A stretch of DNA of 7,726 nt, taken from positions 1 through 7,726 of the forward strand of contig JAAXIL010000197.1 in assembly GCA_012270355.1 (NCBI GenBank). The letters are read 5' to 3'. The notes beneath the pieces are model-generated. The model did no database searches and was not told the DNA's origin. It was given only the letters and a program-made list of their open reading frames with translations. The position numbers and the translations under genes were made by a program. Origin of the DNA: Psychrobacter sp. (lineage in GTDB: Bacteria > Pseudomonadota > Gammaproteobacteria > Pseudomonadales > Moraxellaceae). Within the stretch, counting starts at the first letter, position 1. Each line of letters begins with the position of its first letter. Shown piece after piece: positions 7,171-7,726 of this stretch.

Positions 7171-7203
7171 AAGCCCCCTTCAATGGGTCATTGAAAGGGG
7201 CTT
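7171..7203. terminator. 15-bp hairpin, possible terminator
   Basis: Arms 7171-7185 (AAGCCCCCTTCAATG) and 7189-7203 pair over 15 positions with a single C-A mismatch and a GGT loop. The GC-rich base resembles intrinsic terminators, but the T-tract is short on the plus strand (CTTTAG) and poor on the minus strand (CATTTAT). No complete gene lies next to it on the right, so it may be left over from a lost gene or simply insulate the ArsR promoter. Confidence 0.45.
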
Positions 7204-7550
7204 TAGAACTCACGCTACCATTTAAACCTTTAAATCTTATAGTCATCAGAACGGTTAAGTACACCTAAGACAACTCAATATTAATCAAAACACCTTAATA
7301 TAAAGGGCAGTAGGCATTCTCAAAAAAACAATATGTAAAGAATAGTGTTAAATTATATTCAATTTTGACTTGTAAACTTGCTTTTTTGTAAATTCAAGAT
7401 ATGAGTTAGCTCATTAACGTGAAATCACAAAATTTTATTATTTGAAACTAACAAAGCACCAATGGTCGCTTACCTATATCAGTTCTATGTCTAAAAACAT
7501 TAATAATTACAGGAGTTACCATGGTTCACTTAACTTATTAACTATGTCAT
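7204..7550. other. Gene-free AT-rich spacer
   Basis: About 347 bp with stops in all frames and no protein I recognise. Things visible: ATTTAAA-CC-TTTAAAT palindrome at 7220-7235; TTGACT (7365-7370) and TAAATT (7389-7394) 18 bp apart as a weak plus-strand promoter with no gene after it; a TATAAT on the minus strand at 7352-7357 with no matching -35; AGGAG (7511-7515) before an ATG at 7521 that opens only a six-codon frame. It lies between the sulfur cluster and an insertion element remnant, so decayed sequence is plausible. Confidence 0.5.
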
Positions 7551-7726
7551 GGTGCGACAAGACTGTTGCACATTTACTCCAAGTGATTTTCCAGCTTTTT
7601 AGGAAAGTTACAACTTCGCCTAAATGCTCGCCTTACTCGATGTCTGATAGTGCAATTATTACCTTCAATGCCTTTTGCAGTCTTTGTATTTATAGTTTCG
7701 CTTACCATAGCTTTTGAAACCATTTT
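7551..7726 (-). mobile_element. IS1-like element remnant, internally deleted, running off the window
   Basis: The minus strand carries pieces of an IS1-family transposase. The outer boundary may be 7551, where GGTGCGACAAGACTG begins 23 bp before the transposase stop; IS1 ends usually start with GG. The segment 7552-7571 can itself fold (GTGCGACA, AGAC loop, TGTTGCAC, one G-T pair). The second end and any target duplication lie beyond 7726 or cannot be judged here. Because the visible piece already reaches the N-terminal zinc-ribbon region, the whole copy would probably be only a few hundred bp, far shorter than a normal IS1 (about 700-800 bp). Confidence 0.6.
7574..7726 (-). pseudogene. IS1-like transposase fragment (N-terminus joined to C-terminus)
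   Basis: Two transposase pieces lie in different frames. From 7724 down to 7668 the frame reads NGFKSYGKRNYKYKDCKRH, like the zinc-ribbon of InsA-type proteins, with Tyr where the first Cys of the second CxxC pair is expected, and then meets a stop. From 7669 down to 7577 another frame reads IEGNNCTIRHRVRRAF, then RRSCNF and KKLENHLE, followed by TAA (7574-7576). This is the C-terminal block of IS1-type DDE transposases, cut about 14 residues short of the usual end. The catalytic centre between the two is missing, so no active enzyme can be made. The junction is near 7667-7671. The family call rests on remembered motifs and is moderately sure. Confidence 0.62.

Noticed and set aside
7365..7394. 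Plus-strand promoter for a small RNA in the spacer
   Set aside because: The -10 match is weak, the spacing is 18 bp, and no downstream structured RNA or terminator was seen; kept only as a note in the spacer entry.
7442..7717. 91-codon open frame on the plus strand
   Set aside because: It runs antisense to the IS1-like transposase pieces, starts without a ribosome site and has no protein-like features; the opposite strand explains the sequence.

Overview
The window looks like chromosomal DNA of a gammaproteobacterium, most likely a member of the Moraxellaceae (Moraxella or Psychrobacter type). This rests on protein character (an enterobacterial-type 408-residue SerA, a D-2-hydroxyglutarate dehydrogenase-like oxidase divergent from it, and an IS1-like transposase remnant), moderate GC in genes and very AT-rich spacers. 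No rRNA or tRNA gene and no CRISPR array was seen. The genus is inference.

Left part (1-2717, minus strand): serA, encoding phosphoglycerate dehydrogenase, is followed after 5 nt by a 12-TM MFS transporter of the AmpG/RhtX type. The two are probably cotranscribed. The transporter has a hydrophilic insert of about 60 residues in its TM4-TM5 loop.

Centre (2718-4566, plus strand): a divergent gene encodes an FAD-dependent D-2-hydroxyglutarate dehydrogenase/GlcD-type oxidase. Its frame is interrupted by one in-frame TAG at 4285-4287. The same frame then continues for 59 well-conserved codons to TAA at 4465-4467, so this is a fresh-looking nonsense pseudogene. In Pseudomonas such a dehydrogenase works with SerA: SerA recycles its NADH by reducing 2-oxoglutarate to D-2-hydroxyglutarate, and the dehydrogenase oxidises that back. 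The break therefore has a specific predicted metabolic consequence. A strong hairpin terminator at 4541-4566 closes this unit.

Right part (4617-7113, minus strand): a sulfide/persulfide-response cluster of the BigR type. In transcription order it has an ArsR-family sensor with the Cys pair spaced as in BigR/SqrR, two half-size YeeE/YedE (PmpA/PmpB-like) membrane proteins, and, after a 259-nt gap, a metallo-beta-lactamase-fold hydrolase of the Blh/persulfide dioxygenase type. The regulator and the hydrolase each have an AT-rich inverted repeat over a TATAAT-like -10, with a 9-mer in common. This suggests two promoters under one repressor.

Far right (7114-7726): a spacer with a 15-bp-stem hairpin, then about 350 bp with no gene, then the edge of a degraded IS1-like element. 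Its N-terminal zinc-ribbon coding part is joined directly to its C-terminal part, as in an internally deleted, MITE-like copy; it runs off the window.

I see no clearly new system. The items most worth a second look are the broken dehydrogenase beside serA, the paired operators of the sulfur cluster and the internally deleted insertion element.
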